A stretch of DNA of 6,745 bases, taken from the NCBI GenBank assembly GCA_023301645.1, contig JALZUH010000163.1:1-6745 (forward strand), written 5' to 3'. This document shows, piece after piece, positions 6,414 through 6,745 of this stretch. This DNA comes from Akkermansiaceae bacterium (GTDB lineage Bacteria; Verrucomicrobiota; Verrucomicrobiia; Verrucomicrobiales; Akkermansiaceae). How positions within the stretch are numbered: position 1 is the first letter of the stretch; every line of letters starts with the position of its first letter. A model generated the notes under the pieces. The model was given only the letters and a program-made list of their open reading frames with translations. It had not been told where the DNA came from and did no database searches. The translations under genes were made by a program, and so were the position numbers.

Positions 6414-6745
6414 CTACTTCACCTCACCGTTCGATTCCTTTTTAGCATCCAGCTCTTTTTTACCCTCAATAAGGGCCGTGAAAAACAGCAGGGTCGCAGC
6501 CACTGTAATACAGCTATCAGCTACGTTAAATGCAGGCCAGTGCCCACCACTAGCGGGCATGATCTTATCATAGAGAGGTAGCTTGAAGTCTAAGAAGTCC
6601 ACCACGTAACCTTGACTCAGGCGGGTGAAAAAACCTTCATTCTGGTATGGCTCAAGCCAGAACCCTTGGAATAGGCGATCAGTCAAATTTCCCAAAACAC
6701 CAGAAATCAAGAGTGGAGCTGACCACTTAGAAGGCCCCTCAAAGG
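6414..6745 (-). CDS. lspA: Lipoprotein signal peptidase LspA (signal peptidase II), 5' end missing
   Basis: This is the C-terminal part of the inner-membrane aspartic protease that cleaves the signal peptide of prolipoproteins after lipidation of the Cys. The frame is open to the right edge (reading FEGPSKWSAPLLISGVLG inward), so the start lies beyond 6745; the TTG at 6708-6710 is an internal Leu codon. Both catalytic Asp motifs are visible: GNLTDR (Asp codon at 6678-6680) and FNVADS (Asp codon at 6516-6518). YVVDFLDF lies between them and is also conserved. The last hydrophobic helix (SCITVAATLLFFTALI) is followed by a charged, Lys/Glu-rich tail ending at TAG (6414-6416). Compared with E. 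coli LspA, there are about 18 extra residues between the first catalytic motif and VVDF and about 10 more before FNVAD. About 110 residues are visible. Confidence 0.93.
   Translation of the reverse strand, partial: FEGPSKWSAPLLISGVLGNLTDRLFQGFWLEPYQNEGFFTRLSQGYVVDFLDFKLPLYDKIMPASGGHWPAFNVADSCITVAATLLFFTALIEGKKELDAKKESNGEVK

Noticed and set aside
6414..6710. A complete 98-residue lspA starting at TTG 6710
   Set aside because: The frame continues upstream to the window edge with LspA-like residues, and the first helices would be missing; the gene is simply cut by the window.

Overview
The window most likely comes from a member of the Verrucomicrobiota. The strongest pointer is a small secreted protein at 5272-5700 that resembles the exosortase-associated TIGR04073 family, which I know mainly from Verrucomicrobia and Lentisphaerae. 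An ABC-2/DUF58/BatA-type gene string common in the Planctomycetes-Verrucomicrobia group and start regions without a Shine-Dalgarno sequence fit the same picture. This assignment is inference from gene content; there is no rRNA in the window.

Positions 14-5191 hold four tightly spaced plus-strand genes that look like one operon. They encode an ABC transporter ATPase, its 476-residue polytopic membrane partner, a DUF58 protein, and a BatA-like membrane protein with a von Willebrand factor A (VWA) domain. The gaps are 11, 35 and about 20 bases. The first two should form an ABC-2 type transporter. The DUF58 and BatA-like proteins form the pair usually seen beside a MoxR AAA+ ATPase; no MoxR gene is inside the window, so it may lie just outside. 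The BatA-like gene is the oddest feature. Its first conventional in-frame start is GTG at 3620, but the 231 bases before it encode the family's N-terminal two-helix region, so the true start is probably ATT at 3389 (or 3386).

Positions 5192-5759 hold a separate unit: a short intergenic region with a possible -10 box, the TIGR04073-like secreted protein, and a strong intrinsic terminator. A DUF2062 membrane protein (5815-6357) follows on the plus strand. The window ends with the 3' part of lspA (lipoprotein signal peptidase) on the minus strand, convergent with the DUF2062 gene and cut by the right edge. I see no mobile element, CRISPR array, tRNA or rRNA. The largest stretch left without a conventional start, 3369-3619, is coding. 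The remaining intergenic regions are 115 bases or shorter.
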